A stretch of 64,000 nt of DNA from Rhizobiales bacterium 64-17 (GTDB lineage Bacteria > Pseudomonadota > Alphaproteobacteria > Rhizobiales > Xanthobacteraceae). Every line of letters starts with the position of its first letter. Positions within the stretch are counted from its first letter, which is position 1. The notes beneath the pieces are model-generated. The model did no database searches. It worked only from the letters and a program-made list of their open reading frames with translations, and was not told where the DNA came from. Shown here piece by piece: positions 8,173 through 17,498 of the stretch. A program made the translations under genes and the position numbers. Location of the stretch: positions 124,001 through 188,000 of the forward strand of contig MKWA01000024.1 of the NCBI GenBank assembly GCA_001899285.1. Direction: 5' to 3'.

Positions 8173-10581
8173 TCAGCCGCGCAGCGCGCCGCCGTTCTTC
8201 TTCGCCACGTCGGCGACGATCTTCGCCGCCAGCGCCTCGATCTCCTGGTCGGTCATGGTCTTGTCGCGCGGCTGGATCGTCACCGCGACCGCGACCGACT
8301 TCTTGTCGGGATCGATGCCCTTGCCTTCGTAGAGGTCGAACACCGTCACGCCGGTGATCAGCTTCTTGTCCACCGCCTGCACGGTGCGGACGATGTCGCC
8401 GGCCTTGATGGCACGGGCGACGATGAACGCGAAATCGCGCGACACCGGCTGGAACGGCGACAGTTCCAGCGTCGGCTTGGCGCGGGTCGGCTTTGCTTTC
8501 GGCTCGGGGATACGCTCGAGGATCACCTCGAACGCCACCAGCGGCCCCTCGGCGTCGAGCGCCGCCAACGCGCGCGGATGCAATTCGCCGAAATGGCCGA
8601 GGATGTTCTGCGGGCCGATCTGGATCGTGCCGGAGCGACCGGGATGGAACCAGTCGGGTCCGCCCGGCACCACTTGCAGCGCCTGTATCGGCGCACCGGC
8701 GGCCGCGAGCACCGCGAAGGCATCGGCCTTGGCGTCGAACGCATCGACCGGCGCGGCGGGTGACGACCAGAACCGGCCGGCGCCGGCGGGCCGCGCCAGC
8801 GCGCGACGCACGCCGCTCGCGGCAGTGAACTGCTGGTCCGACTGATCGCCGCGAAACACCTGTCCAACCTCGAACAAGGCGACATCGGAGGAGCCGCGGT
8901 CGGCGTTCTTCTGTGCGGCGCTGATCAGACCGGCGAGCAGGCTTGGCCGCATATCGGACAATTCGGAAGCGATCGGATTGGCGAGTGCCAATTCCGCTTG
9001 TCCGCCGCCGAACGAGGTCGCCTGCGATTTTGACACGAACGACCACGTCACCGCTTCAACGAGGCCGCGTGCGGCAAGCGCGCGCTTCGCCTTGCGGGTA
9101 CGCAACTGCAGCGGCGTCAGCACGGGCTTGAACGCATCGGCATGGCGCGGGAACGGCGTCAGCGGTACCAGATCGACGCCGGCGATGCGCACGACTTCCT
9201 CGACGAGGTCGGCTTTGCCGTGCACGTCCGGACGCCACGACGGCACCGCGACTTTCAGGCGCTCGTTCGGGCCGGCGGTGAAGAAGCCGAGCTTCTCCAG
9301 CGTGCGCTTGATATCGGCCACTGGCACGTCAAGACCGGCAAGGCGCTTCACTTCGCTCACCGGGAAATCGATCACCCGGTCGGGGATTTTCACCGCACCT
9401 GCAACGACGATCTCCGACGGAGTTCCGCCGCACAGGTCGAGCACCATCTGTGTCGCGAGATCGAGGCCCGGCAGCATGAATGCCGGGTCGACGCCGCGCT
9501 CGAAGCGGTAGCGCGCATCGGTGTTGATGCCGAGCTTGCGGCCGGTCTGGGCGATGTTGATCTCGTCCCACAGCGCGGATTCGATCAGCACGTCAGTGGT
9601 CGTCTCGTCGCAGCCGGAATGCTCGCCACCCATGATCCCGGACAGCGATTCCGGGCCGGTATCGTCGGCGATCACGCACATGGCGTTGTCGAGCGTATAG
9701 GTCTTGCCGTCGAGCGCCAGCAACTGCTCGCCGTTCTGCGCGCGTCGCACGACCAGATTGCCCTTCACCTTCTTCGCGTCGAACACATGCAACGGCCGGC
9801 CGCGATCGAAGGTGATATAGTTGGTGATATCGACCAGCGCATTGATCGGCCGTAAGCCTATGGCATTCAGGCGCTTTTGCAGCCAGTCTGGCGACGGACC
9901 ATTCTTGACGCCGCGCACCAGCCGCAGGCCGAACGCCGGGCACAGTGCCTCGGCCTCGATCGTCACCGACACCGGGCAGGGGAATTCGCCCTTGATCTGC
10001 TTCACCGCGCGGTCGCGGAACGTGCCGATCAGCGCCGCGCCGAGATCGCGGGCGATGCCGGAAACGCCGGTGCAGTCCGGGCGGTTCGGCGTGAGATTGA
10101 TCTCGATCACCGGATCGTTCAGGCCGAGAACTTCGGCGAACGGCGTACCAACCGGTGCATCGGCCGGCATCTCGATAATGCCGCTATGGTCGTCATTGAA
10201 GCCTATCTCCGCACCGGAGATCATCATGCCCTGGCTTTCGACGCCGCGAATCTTGCCGACCGCCAGCGTAATATCTTTCGACGGAATATAGGTGCCGGGC
10301 AGACCGAGCACGGCCTTGATGCCGGCGCGCGCATTCGGTGCGCCGCAGACGATCTGCAAAGGCGCGCCGGTGCCGGTGTTGACCGTGCAGATGCGCAGTC
10401 GATCCGCATTCGGATGCTGTACGGCGGTCAGAACCTCGACCACCTTGAACGGCGCGAATTTTTCCGCCGGATTGTCGACGTGCTCGACCTCGAGCCCGAT
10501 CATCGTCAGCTTGTCGACGATCTCCTCGAGCGTGGCGTCGGTGGTGAGGTGATCCTTCAGCCAGGAGAGAGAGAATTTCAC
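8173..10581 (-). CDS. pheT: Phenylalanine-tRNA ligase beta subunit
   Basis: The 802-residue product is the beta chain of the (alpha-beta)2 enzyme that charges tRNA-Phe. Domains in order: an EMAPII-like tRNA-binding fold (about 39-150), B3/4 editing (about 210-385), B5 (about 400-470), a catalytic-like core, and an FDX-ACB anticodon-binding domain from about 705 to the end. The length is normal for the family. The start is a GTG that overlaps the stop of the upstream membrane-protein gene as [13 protein letters not shown] is the classical N-terminus, so this start is secure. It is the last gene of the rpmI-rplT-x-pheS-x-pheT cluster. Confidence 0.97.
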   Translation of the reverse strand: MKFSLSWLKDHLTTDATLEEIVDKLTMIGLEVEHVDNPAEKFAPFKVVEVLTAVQHPNADRLRICTVNTGTGAPLQIVCGAPNARAGIKAVLGLPGTYIPSKDITLAVGKIRGVESQGMMISGAEIGFNDDHSGIIEMPADAPVGTPFAEVLGLNDPVIEINLTPNRPDCTGVSGIARDLGAALIGTFRDRAVKQIKGEFPCPVSVTIEAEALCPAFGLRLVRGVKNGPSPDWLQKRLNAIGLRPINALVDITNYITFDRGRPLHVFDAKKVKGNLVVRRAQNGEQLLALDGKTYTLDNAMCVIADDTGPESLSGIMGGEHSGCDETTTDVLIESALWDEINIAQTGRKLGINTDARYRFERGVDPAFMLPGLDLATQMVLDLCGGTPSEIVVAGAVKIPDRVIDFPVSEVKRLAGLDVPVADIKRTLEKLGFFTAGPNERLKVAVPSWRPDVHGKADLVEEVVRIAGVDLVPLTPFPRHADAFKPVLTPLQLRTRKAKRALAARGLVEAVTWSFVSKSQATSFGGGQAELALANPIASELSDMRPSLLAGLISAAQKNADRGSSDVALFEVGQVFRGDQSDQQFTAASGVRRALARPAGAGRFWSSPAAPVDAFDAKADAFAVLAAAGAPIQALQVVPGGPDWFHPGRSGTIQIGPQNILGHFGELHPRALAALDAEGPLVAFEVILERIPEPKAKPTRAKPTLELSPFQPVSRDFAFIVARAIKAGDIVRTVQAVDKKLITGVTVFDLYEGKGIDPDKKSVAVAVTIQPRDKTMTDQEIEALAAKIVADVAKKNGGALRG

Positions 10582-11054
10582 GGCAGTTTCCCCGGCGTCC
10601 AGAAATACAAAACAGGCAGGCTGATGAAGACAAAGATCGTGAACACGATCGACGCCTGGTTACACAACGCGTAGAGCTCGCGCCGCAGGATGATCTCGCG
10701 GCTGACGGCTTCGGCGGCAGTCGCGGGCGTCAGCCGTTCGCTGCGAAAAACCGACAGCGCGCGCAGGCAGCCGATCGCGATCAGCAGATAGACGGCGATC
10801 TCGAAGATGATTACGCCGAGCTCGACATCGTTGCTCGCCACCATCGGCGCGATCAGGCCGAGGCCGGCGATCATCACCGACACATGGGTCAACAGGCCGC
10901 CCGCCTTGGTGTCGATGGTCTGCAGCGATTCCAGCACCACCGGCGTGATCGCCTCGTTGCGGTTTCCGAGCGCGGTGCAGTAGGCGCCGATACGGCCATC
11001 CTCCCAGCGCCGGGTGATGACGTTGAACAGCAGACGATCCAGCGTCGCGATCAT
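10578..11054 (-). CDS. Small three-helix membrane protein between pheS and pheT
   Basis: This 158-residue protein of unknown function has two adjacent membrane helices (about 52-72 and 78-98), a charged linker with a probable amphipathic helix ([13 protein letters not shown]), and a third membrane helix (about 135-152). Just before the first helix it reads [15 protein letters not shown]. The D-x-K-A-x-x-L-L pattern and the helix layout resemble SLATT/PycTM-type (DUF5706) membrane domains, but this is motif reading only. The start [11 protein letters not shown] overlaps the pheS stop (ATGA), and its own stop overlaps the pheT start (GTGA). It is therefore translationally locked into the pheS-pheT unit. 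Confidence 0.75.
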   Translation of the reverse strand: MIATLDRLLFNVITRRWEDGRIGAYCTALGNRNEAITPVVLESLQTIDTKAGGLLTHVSVMIAGLGLIAPMVASNDVELGVIIFEIAVYLLIAIGCLRALSVFRSERLTPATAAEAVSREIILRRELYALCNQASIVFTIFVFISLPVLYFWTPGKLP

Positions 11055-12133
11055 GCGCTCAGTCCTCCCGCCAGCGTCGGGAAATCGAGCGGCCGGAAGC
11101 CGTAATGCGACAGCCAGCGCACGTCGGCCTCGAAGAACGGACGCAGATCGGGCATGCCGTATTTCAGCATGGCGATGCGATCGATCCCCATGCCCCACGC
11201 GAAGCCCTGATACTCGTCGGGATCGAGGCCACAGTTGCGCAACACGTTCGGATGCACCATGCCGCAGCCGAGAATCTCCAGCCAATCATTACCCTCGCCG
11301 AAGCGGATCTCGCCCTTGTCGCGGCGGCACTGGATGTCGACTTCGAGCGACGGCTCGGTGAACGGGAAGAACGACGGCCGGAAGCGCATCTTCACGGAAT
11401 CGACCTCGAAGAACGCTTTGCAGAACTCTTCGAGAATCCATTTCAGGTGGCCGAGATTCGATCCCTTGTCGATCACCAAGCCCTCGACCTGATGAAACAT
11501 CGGCGTGTGGGTCTGGTCGGAATCTGAACGATAGGTCCGGCCGGGACAGATCACGCGGATTGGCGGCTTCTTCGCCAGCATGGTGCGCACTTGCACCGGT
11601 GAGGTATGCGTGCGCAACAACATGCGCGATCCGTCCGGCTTCGGGTTGAAGTAGAACGTATCGTGCATTTCCCGCGCCGGATGGCCTTCGGGAAAGTTGA
11701 GCTTGGTGAAATTGTAGTCGTCGCTCTCGATATCCGGACCTTCCGCGACCGCGAAGCCCATGTCGGCGAAGATCGCGGTGAGTTCGTCCATCACCTGGCT
11801 GATCGGATGCACGCGGCCCGTTTCCGCCGGAGCCTCGCGCACCGGCAAGGTGACGTCGACAGTTTCGCTGTTGAGGCGCCGGTCGAGCGCCTCTGCGGCC
11901 AGCGCGTCCTTGCGCGCGGCGATCGCCTGCGTCACGCGCTCCTTGAGGCCGTTGATCGCGGGGCCTTGCGTCCTGCGTTCGTCCGGCGACAGGCCGCCGA
12001 GCGTTTTCAGCAATGCAGAGACCGAGCCGCTTTTACCGAGCGCGGCAACGCGCACCGTTTCGAGCGCGGCTTCGTCGCCGGCGTTGCTGATGGCACCGAG
12101 CAGTTCGTGTTCGAGCGTTGCGATATCCGCCAT
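11051..12133 (-). CDS. pheS: Phenylalanine-tRNA ligase alpha subunit
   Basis: The 360-residue class II catalytic subunit has an N-terminal coiled coil of about 100 residues, then the aminoacylation core. Visible family motifs include [10 protein letters not shown], the motif-2 region with [12 protein letters not shown] and [10 protein letters not shown], and the motif-3-like [13 protein letters not shown] near the C-terminus. Together with PheT it charges tRNA-Phe. The start ATG lies 4 bp after the DinB-like gene stop, and its ribosome site is within that gene's 3' end. The stop overlaps the following small membrane-protein gene. Confidence 0.97.
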   Translation of the reverse strand: MADIATLEHELLGAISNAGDEAALETVRVAALGKSGSVSALLKTLGGLSPDERRTQGPAINGLKERVTQAIAARKDALAAEALDRRLNSETVDVTLPVREAPAETGRVHPISQVMDELTAIFADMGFAVAEGPDIESDDYNFTKLNFPEGHPAREMHDTFYFNPKPDGSRMLLRTHTSPVQVRTMLAKKPPIRVICPGRTYRSDSDQTHTPMFHQVEGLVIDKGSNLGHLKWILEEFCKAFFEVDSVKMRFRPSFFPFTEPSLEVDIQCRRDKGEIRFGEGNDWLEILGCGMVHPNVLRNCGLDPDEYQGFAWGMGIDRIAMLKYGMPDLRPFFEADVRWLSHYGFRPLDFPTLAGGLSA

Positions 12134-12137
12134 CGTG

Positions 12138-12638
12138 TTACTCCGGCATCACGAACAGGTCGGTATCGTGCGGCTTGCCGCCGGCCTGCGTGAGCATCGC
12201 ATGAACCTGCCCGCGATGATGGGTCTGGTGATTGAAAAAGTGCGTCACAAGCTGCCAGCGTGGCCTTGTGACCTCGCGGTTGAGACCGCCGGAAAACCAG
12301 GTGAGGTCGCCTTCGGTCCAGCCCGGATCGAACCCGTCCGCCCACGCGATGATGGCCGCATCGGCGGCCGTGCGCTCGCGTTTGAGATCGTTCCAGTCCG
12401 GATAGAGCGATACCGACTCTCGAATCCCGACGCTTGGCTTCGGCCAACCGGCGAACCGGCTCATCCATTGCCGGTCGCCCCACAGCAGATGATTCAGTGT
12501 CTGATGGATCGAGCCGAAAAACGCGCCGCGATCCCGCCGTCTCTCGTCATCGGAGAGACGGTCGGCAACGCCGTAGAGGTTTTCATTTTGCCAGCGATTG
12601 TAACGCGACATCCGCTGGACATAAGCGGCATCGATCAT
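12138..12638 (-). CDS. DinB-family protein (four-helix, putative metal-dependent)
   Basis: The 166-residue protein fits the DinB/YfiT-like four-helix bundle. It has an early [14 protein letters not shown] segment and a late [13 protein letters not shown] segment, giving the three histidines that bind a divalent metal in this fold. It is not DNA polymerase IV, which shares the name DinB. Members include thiol S-transferases and damage-inducible proteins of unknown role. The surprising point is its place between rplT and pheS. A perfect 11-bp inverted repeat sits 14 bp upstream of its start and may set its expression apart from the ribosomal genes. Confidence 0.82.
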   Translation of the reverse strand: MIDAAYVQRMSRYNRWQNENLYGVADRLSDDERRRDRGAFFGSIHQTLNHLLWGDRQWMSRFAGWPKPSVGIRESVSLYPDWNDLKRERTAADAAIIAWADGFDPGWTEGDLTWFSGGLNREVTRPRWQLVTHFFNHQTHHRGQVHAMLTQAGGKPHDTDLFVMPE

Positions 12639-12651
12639 CGGTCGCCAGTCC

Positions 12652-12677
12652 GGCTCATGATCGCATGATCATGAGCC
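12652..12677 (-). promoter_or_regulatory. Perfect 11-bp inverted repeat between rplT and the DinB-like gene
   Basis: The arms GGCTCATGATC (12652-12662) and GATCATGAGCC (12667-12677) are exact reverse complements separated by GCAT. In RNA on the minus strand this is a strong hairpin starting 7 bp after the rplT stop and ending 14 nt before the DinB-like start. No T-run follows, so it is not a classical terminator. It could block RNA decay, attenuate transcription or be an operator. Confidence 0.6.
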
Positions 12678-12684
12678 TCGAGAA

Positions 12685-13044
12685 TTACGCAGGCAGCGCG
12701 GCCTTGGCCTTCTCGACGATCGCCTGGAACGCCGCCGGCTCGCGGATCGCGAGATCGGAGAGCACCTTGCGGTCGATGGTGATGCCGGACTTGTCGAGGC
12801 CGTTGATAAACTTCGAATAGGTCAGGCCGAACGGGCGCACCGCGGCGTTGAGGCGCTGGATCCAGAGCGCGCGGAACGTGCGCTTGCGGCGCTTGCGATC
12901 GCGGAACGCATACTGGTTGGCCTTCTCGACCGCCTGCTTGGCGATCCGGATCGTGTTCTTGCGACGGCCGTAGTAGCCCTTCGCGGCCTTGAGCACCTTC
13001 TTGTGCTTGGCGTGAGCGGTAACACCGCGTTTGACGCGCGCCAT
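12685..13044 (-). CDS. rplT: 50S ribosomal protein L20
   Basis: The product has 119 residues, normal for bL20: very basic, beginning [19 protein letters not shown] and containing the conserved [12 protein letters not shown] and YSKFINGL blocks. It binds 23S rRNA early in large-subunit assembly. It lies 63 bp downstream of rpmI in the usual rpmI-rplT order, and the start ATG is preceded by AAGGAGACT. Confidence 0.98.
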   Translation of the reverse strand: MARVKRGVTAHAKHKKVLKAAKGYYGRRKNTIRIAKQAVEKANQYAFRDRKRRKRTFRALWIQRLNAAVRPFGLTYSKFINGLDKSGITIDRKVLSDLAIREPAAFQAIVEKAKAALPA

Positions 13045-13107
13045 GATTAGTCTCCTTCAGGAATTCCGCAATGAATGGGGTCAAGAATGCTGCGTGGCAG
13101 CCACCGG

Positions 13108-13308
13108 TCAGCCGTTCGGCAGCCAGTATTTCTTGATGTTGTCGCCGTCGGTCTTGAACAGCACCCGCGTGCCGCGATGGTCGCGGATCTGCTGGGTGGT
13201 GCGCTTGATCATGCCGTGGCGCTTGCCGGACTGCTGGTATTTCACCTTGCCGGATGCGGTAATCTTGAAGCGCTTTTTGGCGCCCGATTTGGTCTTCAAC
13301 TTGGGCAT
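13108..13308 (-). CDS. rpmI: 50S ribosomal protein L35
   Basis: This 66-residue basic protein begins [15 protein letters not shown] and ends KKYWLPNG, both diagnostic of bL35. The ATG is preceded by CAGGAGAGCC, which fixes the start; the frame extends further upstream without resemblance to a protein. It opens the rpmI-rplT-dinB-like-pheS-x-pheT cluster. infC, usually immediately upstream, is separated here by an unrelated gene on the opposite strand, so rpmI must have its own promoter in the 240 bp upstream gap. Confidence 0.97.
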   Translation of the reverse strand: MPKLKTKSGAKKRFKITASGKVKYQQSGKRHGMIKRTTQQIRDHRGTRVLFKTDGDNIKKYWLPNG

Positions 13309-13548
13309 TTGGCTCTCCTGTTCCGGGCGGAAAACCGCCGGAATTGATGCTCCGAAGGAGCGACTTTGCTCGGATTGAGCGGGTTCATCGCCACGGCAGC
13401 CCTTTACCGGCCGGGCCATGAAGGGCGGCGTTATGGCAGAGCGCCCGGAAAATGGCAACCGGCCCGCCAAGGGTTGATGGGACGGCAGGAACCCCGGGCG
13501 GATGGGGCGAATTGACCGCCCAAGACCCCGCCGCCCGAGGAAAAGCCA

Positions 13549-13947
13549 ATGCGATCGCCTGCCCTGCCGCCGCCTGTCCGCCTCAGCGCCTTTACGGCTC
13601 TCGCGGGCCTGATGCTGACCGGCCTCCCGCTTGCCGACCAGACAGCCCAGGCGGCCGAATTCGACGGCCGCTGGAGCGTCGTGGTCGTCACCGACAAGGG
13701 TACCTGCGACCGGGCCTACCGCTACGAGGTCAAGGTCGAGCGCGGCCGGGTCGACTATGTGGGCGACGCCGCCATCGACTTCGCCGGGAAGGTGTCGCCG
13801 GCTGGATCGGTCCATGTCGATCTCGGCAAGGGCCGGTCAACCGCGCGGGCCACGGGCAAACTGGGCCGGGATGCCGGGGCCGGCACCTGGACCGGAGCGT
13901 CGGGGAACGGTGCCTGCAGTGGGCGTTGGGAAGCCGAGCGGCGTTGA
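13549..13947 (+). CDS. Small secreted protein of unknown function
   Basis: This 132-residue protein has an N-terminal signal peptide: basic start, hydrophobic core at about 12-29, and AQA-A at 33-36 as a likely signal-peptidase I site. The mature part of about 96 residues starts [17 protein letters not shown], and two cysteines (in GTCDRAY and GACSGRW) could form a disulfide. I do not recognise the family; small DGRWSV-type periplasmic proteins are common in Bradyrhizobium-like genomes. It lies alone on the plus strand between rpmI and infC and is followed by a strong hairpin terminator shared with infC. Confidence 0.75.
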   Translation: MRSPALPPPVRLSAFTALAGLMLTGLPLADQTAQAAEFDGRWSVVVVTDKGTCDRAYRYEVKVERGRVDYVGDAAIDFAGKVSPAGSVHVDLGKGRSTARATGKLGRDAGAGTWTGASGNGACSGRWEAERR

Positions 13948-13974
13948 TCGCCTGATGCCGCCTCGCAGGAAATG

Positions 13975-14002
13975 AAAAACCCCGGCTGAAGCCGGGGTTT
14001 TT
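13975..14002. terminator. Bidirectional intrinsic terminator
   Basis: AAAAACCCCGGC (13975-13986), loop TGAA, GCCGGGGTTTTT (13991-14002) form a perfect 12-bp stem with A/T tails at both ends. It lies between the convergent secreted-protein gene and infC and should stop transcription from both sides. Confidence 0.92.
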
Positions 14003-14023
14003 GTTGTGACCTTCGTATCCGCG

Positions 14024-14563
14024 TCAGCGCGGCGCCAGGATCATGACCATCTGCCGGCCCTCGAATTTGGCCGACTGTTCGATCTTGGCGATCGTGGCGG
14101 TGTCGTCGCGCACGCGGTCGAGCAGTTTGAAGCCCAACTCCTGGTGCGCCATTTCGCGGCCTCGGAAGCGCAGGGTGATCTTCACCTTGTCGCCTTCCTC
14201 GAAGAACCGCTGCATCGCCTTCATTTTCACGTCGTAATCGTGATCGTCGATCATCGGCCGGAGCTTGATCTCCTTGACCTCGACGACCTTCTGTTTTTTG
14301 CGGGCTTCCGCCGCCTTCTTCTGCGCCTGATACTTGTACTTGCCGTAGTCCAGGATCTTGCAGACGGGCGGCGCTGAATTCGGTGCGATCTCGACCAGAT
14401 CGAGTCCTGCGGCCTGCGCCATTTCAAGGGCGGTCTGGATCGGGGTGGGACCGTGGTTGGTACCGGCGGTGTCGATCAGCTGGACCTCGCGGACACGGAT
14501 CTCCTCGTTGATGCGCGGACCGTCCTTCTTGACGGGCGGCGCGGCTTTCATCGGACGGCGAAT
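14024..14563 (-). CDS. infC: Translation initiation factor IF-3, predicted ATT start
   Basis: IF-3 keeps ribosomal subunits apart and proofreads the start codon. The product from the ATT at 14561-14563 is 179 residues and contains the N domain ([17 protein letters not shown]), the lysine-rich linker helix ([16 protein letters not shown]) and the C domain ([16 protein letters not shown]). The strong AAGAGGAG site is 8 nt upstream of this ATT. The first ATG (12 nt downstream) would be too far from it, and an upstream in-frame start at 14644 has no site. Non-AUG starts are the known basis of infC autoregulation, because IF-3 rejects its own start codon. Automated callers would probably misplace this start. 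Confidence 0.93.
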   Translation of the reverse strand: MRRPMKAAPPVKKDGPRINEEIRVREVQLIDTAGTNHGPTPIQTALEMAQAAGLDLVEIAPNSAPPVCKILDYGKYKYQAQKKAAEARKKQKVVEVKEIKLRPMIDDHDYDVKMKAMQRFFEEGDKVKITLRFRGREMAHQELGFKLLDRVRDDTATIAKIEQSAKFEGRQMVMILAPR

Positions 14564-14732
14564 GTTCGTGGCTCCTCTTGCTGTTGTCAGGAAACGCGGA
14601 TCGTCAGGGGTCGGTTCGGCGTTCGCGGAACGGACCCGCCCCAAAGATTGGAAGAAATAGGCCGCAAGTCAACGGCGGCGGCGCGCAAATTGCCGCATCC
14701 TTGCCAAACGGTACCGGGAAGCCACACGGCTC

Positions 14733-15995
14733 TCAGCGGCCGCTGAGCCGCGCCGCGCGGTTCTGGCTGGCGACCTCCGCATAGAGCGCCAGCGTCTGCT
14801 GGGCGACGGCCGCCTCGCTGAACTGGCCGAGTACCCAGTCGCGCCCGCGCGCGCCAATGGCGTCGCGCGCCGGTTCCGGCATCGAAAACACCCGCAGCAG
14901 CGTATCCGCGAGCGCGGCCTCGTCTCCGGCCGGGAACCGCAGCCCGGTCATGAGGTGCTCCGGCACCGCTGGGGGCGACAACACCACGTCCGGGCCGGCC
15001 GCCACGTCGGACACCACGACCGGCCGGGCCATGGCCTGCGCCTCGACGATGGCGCGCTGCAGCCCTTCCGGCTGTACCGCGGCCGAGACGACCACGGATG
15101 CCGCCGCATAAGCCGCCGGCAGATCCTCGCACGGGCGCCCGAGCCGGATGATGCCGGCGGTGTCGGACGACAGCACCAGATCCCACAGCTCGCCGGCATA
15201 TTGCGTCTGGCCGCGATCCTCGCCGACGAATACGCAGAGGAAATTTTTCAGCCCGCGCTCGCGCAGCCGCTGCGCCGCGCGCACCATCACATGGTGGCCC
15301 TTGCGGCGGATCAGCCGCCCGACCACGAGGATCACCCGCGTGTCCGGGCCGATGCCCCAGGCGGCCCGCACCGCCTCGATGCGCTCGCGGGTCATCTTGC
15401 CGATGTCGAAGCGCGCCGCATCAAGACAACCAGGAATGACGCGGATGCGATCCCAAGGCGTGCTGTAGCGATCGACCGCAAGCTGGGCGATCTGCTCGCT
15501 CGGTGCGATCATGCGATCGCCGCGTATCATCACGCTGTTGTAGAGCCGCTTGAACAGGTTCTGTTCGCGAAAACCTTTGTGCCATGTGGTGAGCAGCGGC
15601 AGGCCGGTGCGGCGCGCGGCAAGGAAGGTGCACCACGCTGGCGCGCGGCCGTGCGCGTGCAAAATGTCACAGCCACGTTCGCGGGCGATCCGCGCCAGCG
15701 CGAAGCCGTTGCGCAGCATGACGAATGGATTCTTGCTGGCGACATTGATCCGGATCAATTCGCCGCCGGCCCCGAGGACGTCTTTCACCAGCCGTCCGCC
15801 GCTCGACACGACGATGGCCTTGTGTCCCGCCGCGGTCAGCACGCGCACCAGCTCGAGCGCGCCATGATCGGCCGCGCCGGCGTCGAGCGTCGGCACGGCG
15901 ATCAACGCGGTGAGCGGTTTCAGCGAGACGATACGGGCGGAGGAGGCCGGCAATCGCTGCTCCGGAGGCGAATGTCGGGCCGGTATGCTGGACAT
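14733..15995 (-). CDS. Glycosyltransferase family 4 protein
   Basis: This 420-residue protein has the GT-B fold of family 4. The N-terminal half carries DAGAADHGALELVR and HAHGRAPAWCTF. The C-terminal half carries the nucleotide-sugar region RVILVVGRLIRRKGHHV and the E-x7-E type element PEGLQRAIVEAQAMARPVV. It probably transfers a sugar onto a lipid-linked or envelope glycan in the cytoplasm. I chose the ATG at 15995; a TTG 30 bp upstream is possible. It is the second of two tandem, homologous family 4 genes, whose copies are clearly diverged from each other. Confidence 0.85.
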   Translation of the reverse strand: MSSIPARHSPPEQRLPASSARIVSLKPLTALIAVPTLDAGAADHGALELVRVLTAAGHKAIVVSSGGRLVKDVLGAGGELIRINVASKNPFVMLRNGFALARIARERGCDILHAHGRAPAWCTFLAARRTGLPLLTTWHKGFREQNLFKRLYNSVMIRGDRMIAPSEQIAQLAVDRYSTPWDRIRVIPGCLDAARFDIGKMTRERIEAVRAAWGIGPDTRVILVVGRLIRRKGHHVMVRAAQRLRERGLKNFLCVFVGEDRGQTQYAGELWDLVLSSDTAGIIRLGRPCEDLPAAYAAASVVVSAAVQPEGLQRAIVEAQAMARPVVVSDVAAGPDVVLSPPAVPEHLMTGLRFPAGDEAALADTLLRVFSMPEPARDAIGARGRDWVLGQFSEAAVAQQTLALYAEVASQNRAARLSGR

Positions 15996-16134
15996 CAACG
16001 ATCCCGTGCAAGGTGAAGTAAGCAAGAACGACGACTATGCCGCGCCAAATGATAACGCGCCATATGACGCTGTCCCGGAGTGCGGCGGCGCGATCAGTGT
16101 CTTGGGGCGCTGCGCGGACCGGCGAATCAGAATG

Positions 16135-17355
16135 TCATTCGTCGCGAGCCAGCACAGATGTATAGACCGCACGTGTCGCCTCGGCAACGCTGCGGGGTGA
16201 AAACATGAACTCGGCGAACTGGCGCGCCCGCGCGCCCAAAGCCGCATAGGCGGTGGTGCTGAGCGACAGCACCGCGTGCAACGCCTGTGCGATTTCATCG
16301 GCATGGCCGGCGCGGACCACCCAGCCGGTGCGCAAATCCTCGGGCATGCGCGGCGGGAACAGCGTGTGTTCGGGTAACGTTCCCGACGCGGAGACGACGA
16401 CCGGCCGGCCCATGGCTTGCGCTTCCGCAACGACGCGGGCTGCGGGCGGGGGTAACGATGGTGTGACCACGACGACATCCGCTGCCGCCAGCGCGAGCGC
16501 CATCGGCGGCGCTGCGCCGCGCACGCTGTGCGGCTCGTCGTCGATCGGACCGGCGAAGCGCAGCAGCGTGTCGAGGCCGTGCGCGCGGGCTCGCTCACGT
16601 AAAATGCGAATGGCGCGCGAGCGGCGGCGCGCATCGTCGGCCAGGACCAGCAGCGTGTCGCGCTCGCCGCGTAATCCGATCAGGAGCCGCATCGCTTCGA
16701 GGATCGCGATCTGTCCATTTGCGTCGTCGACCGGCTGCGGCGCGAAGATGACCCGTTGTCCGGCGAGCACGCCCCAGGCGCGGCGCATCGCGCCGATCTG
16801 CGCATCGCTCACTGCCGCCGCACTGAACGCAGCGGTGTCGATGCTGCGCGGCACGACGGAGATCCGGTCGGGCGCGATACCGTAACGTTCGATCATCGCC
16901 AGCGAGACGAAGCTTGACGGTGCGATCACCCGGTCGCCGCGCGCGAGCACGCCCTGATAGGTGCGGCGCAGCCAGGTATCGCGTGCGATCGCGTCGGGGA
17001 ACGATGTCACCAGCCAGGCCGGGAGTTCGTGCAGCGCCGAGAGCGCACTCCACGCCGACGCCGCGCTATGCGCGTGGACGATATCGACGCGCTCGGTGAG
17101 CACATAGTCGCGCAGAAAGCGGGCATTGCCGCGCAACTGCACCGGATTGAAGGTCTCATGGCCGAGCGGCAGGAATTCGCCGCCGAGCGCGCGCAGTTCG
17201 CCGACCAGATCGCCGTCGTCGCCGGCGATGATGGTGCGCGCGCCACCCTGCAGCAGCAGCACGGCGGTATCCATCGCCGCGTGTCCGGCGGCATCGCCGC
17301 GCAGCGCCGGCACGATCTGCAGGATGGTGGCGCCCGACAGCGCGCGCGGCGTCAT
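16135..17355 (-). CDS. Glycosyltransferase family 4 protein (upstream paralogue)
   Basis: The protein has 406 residues with the same GT-B organisation as the next gene: ILQIVPALRGDAAGHAAMD at the start, HAHSAASAWSALSAL, IAPSSFVSLAMIERY, then RVVAEAQAMGRPVVVSASG in the donor-binding half. The residues aligned with the catalytic Glu of the next gene (PEGLQRAIVE there) read PPPAARVVAE here, so the first Glu of the E-x7-E pair is missing while the second is kept. It may therefore be weakly active or modified. The two genes share orientation with a 139-bp gap and probably act on the same surface polysaccharide. Confidence 0.82.
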   Translation of the reverse strand: MTPRALSGATILQIVPALRGDAAGHAAMDTAVLLLQGGARTIIAGDDGDLVGELRALGGEFLPLGHETFNPVQLRGNARFLRDYVLTERVDIVHAHSAASAWSALSALHELPAWLVTSFPDAIARDTWLRRTYQGVLARGDRVIAPSSFVSLAMIERYGIAPDRISVVPRSIDTAAFSAAAVSDAQIGAMRRAWGVLAGQRVIFAPQPVDDANGQIAILEAMRLLIGLRGERDTLLVLADDARRRSRAIRILRERARAHGLDTLLRFAGPIDDEPHSVRGAAPPMALALAAADVVVVTPSLPPPAARVVAEAQAMGRPVVVSASGTLPEHTLFPPRMPEDLRTGWVVRAGHADEIAQALHAVLSLSTTAYAALGARARQFAEFMFSPRSVAEATRAVYTSVLARDE

Positions 17356-17498
17356 CGACTGTTTCGCATCGAAATGAAGGCGCGCGGCATGTTAAGGCTT
17401 GATGTCACGGCTTGCATATCAAGACTTGCATGGTCGTCGCCTTGCGGCGAAACAGGGTGCGCGTCATCGTCGTTGCCGCGCGAATCGCTGAGTGAAAC

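Noticed and set aside
12138-12638. DinB-like gene as DNA polymerase IV
   Set aside because: It has only 166 residues, and the histidine pattern is that of the four-helix DinB/YfiT fold. There are no polymerase motifs.
13452-13975. Two further plus-strand frames over the secreted-protein gene
   Set aside because: Only the frame at 13549 has a signal peptide and a sensible mature protein; the others are Arg/Pro-rich shadows.
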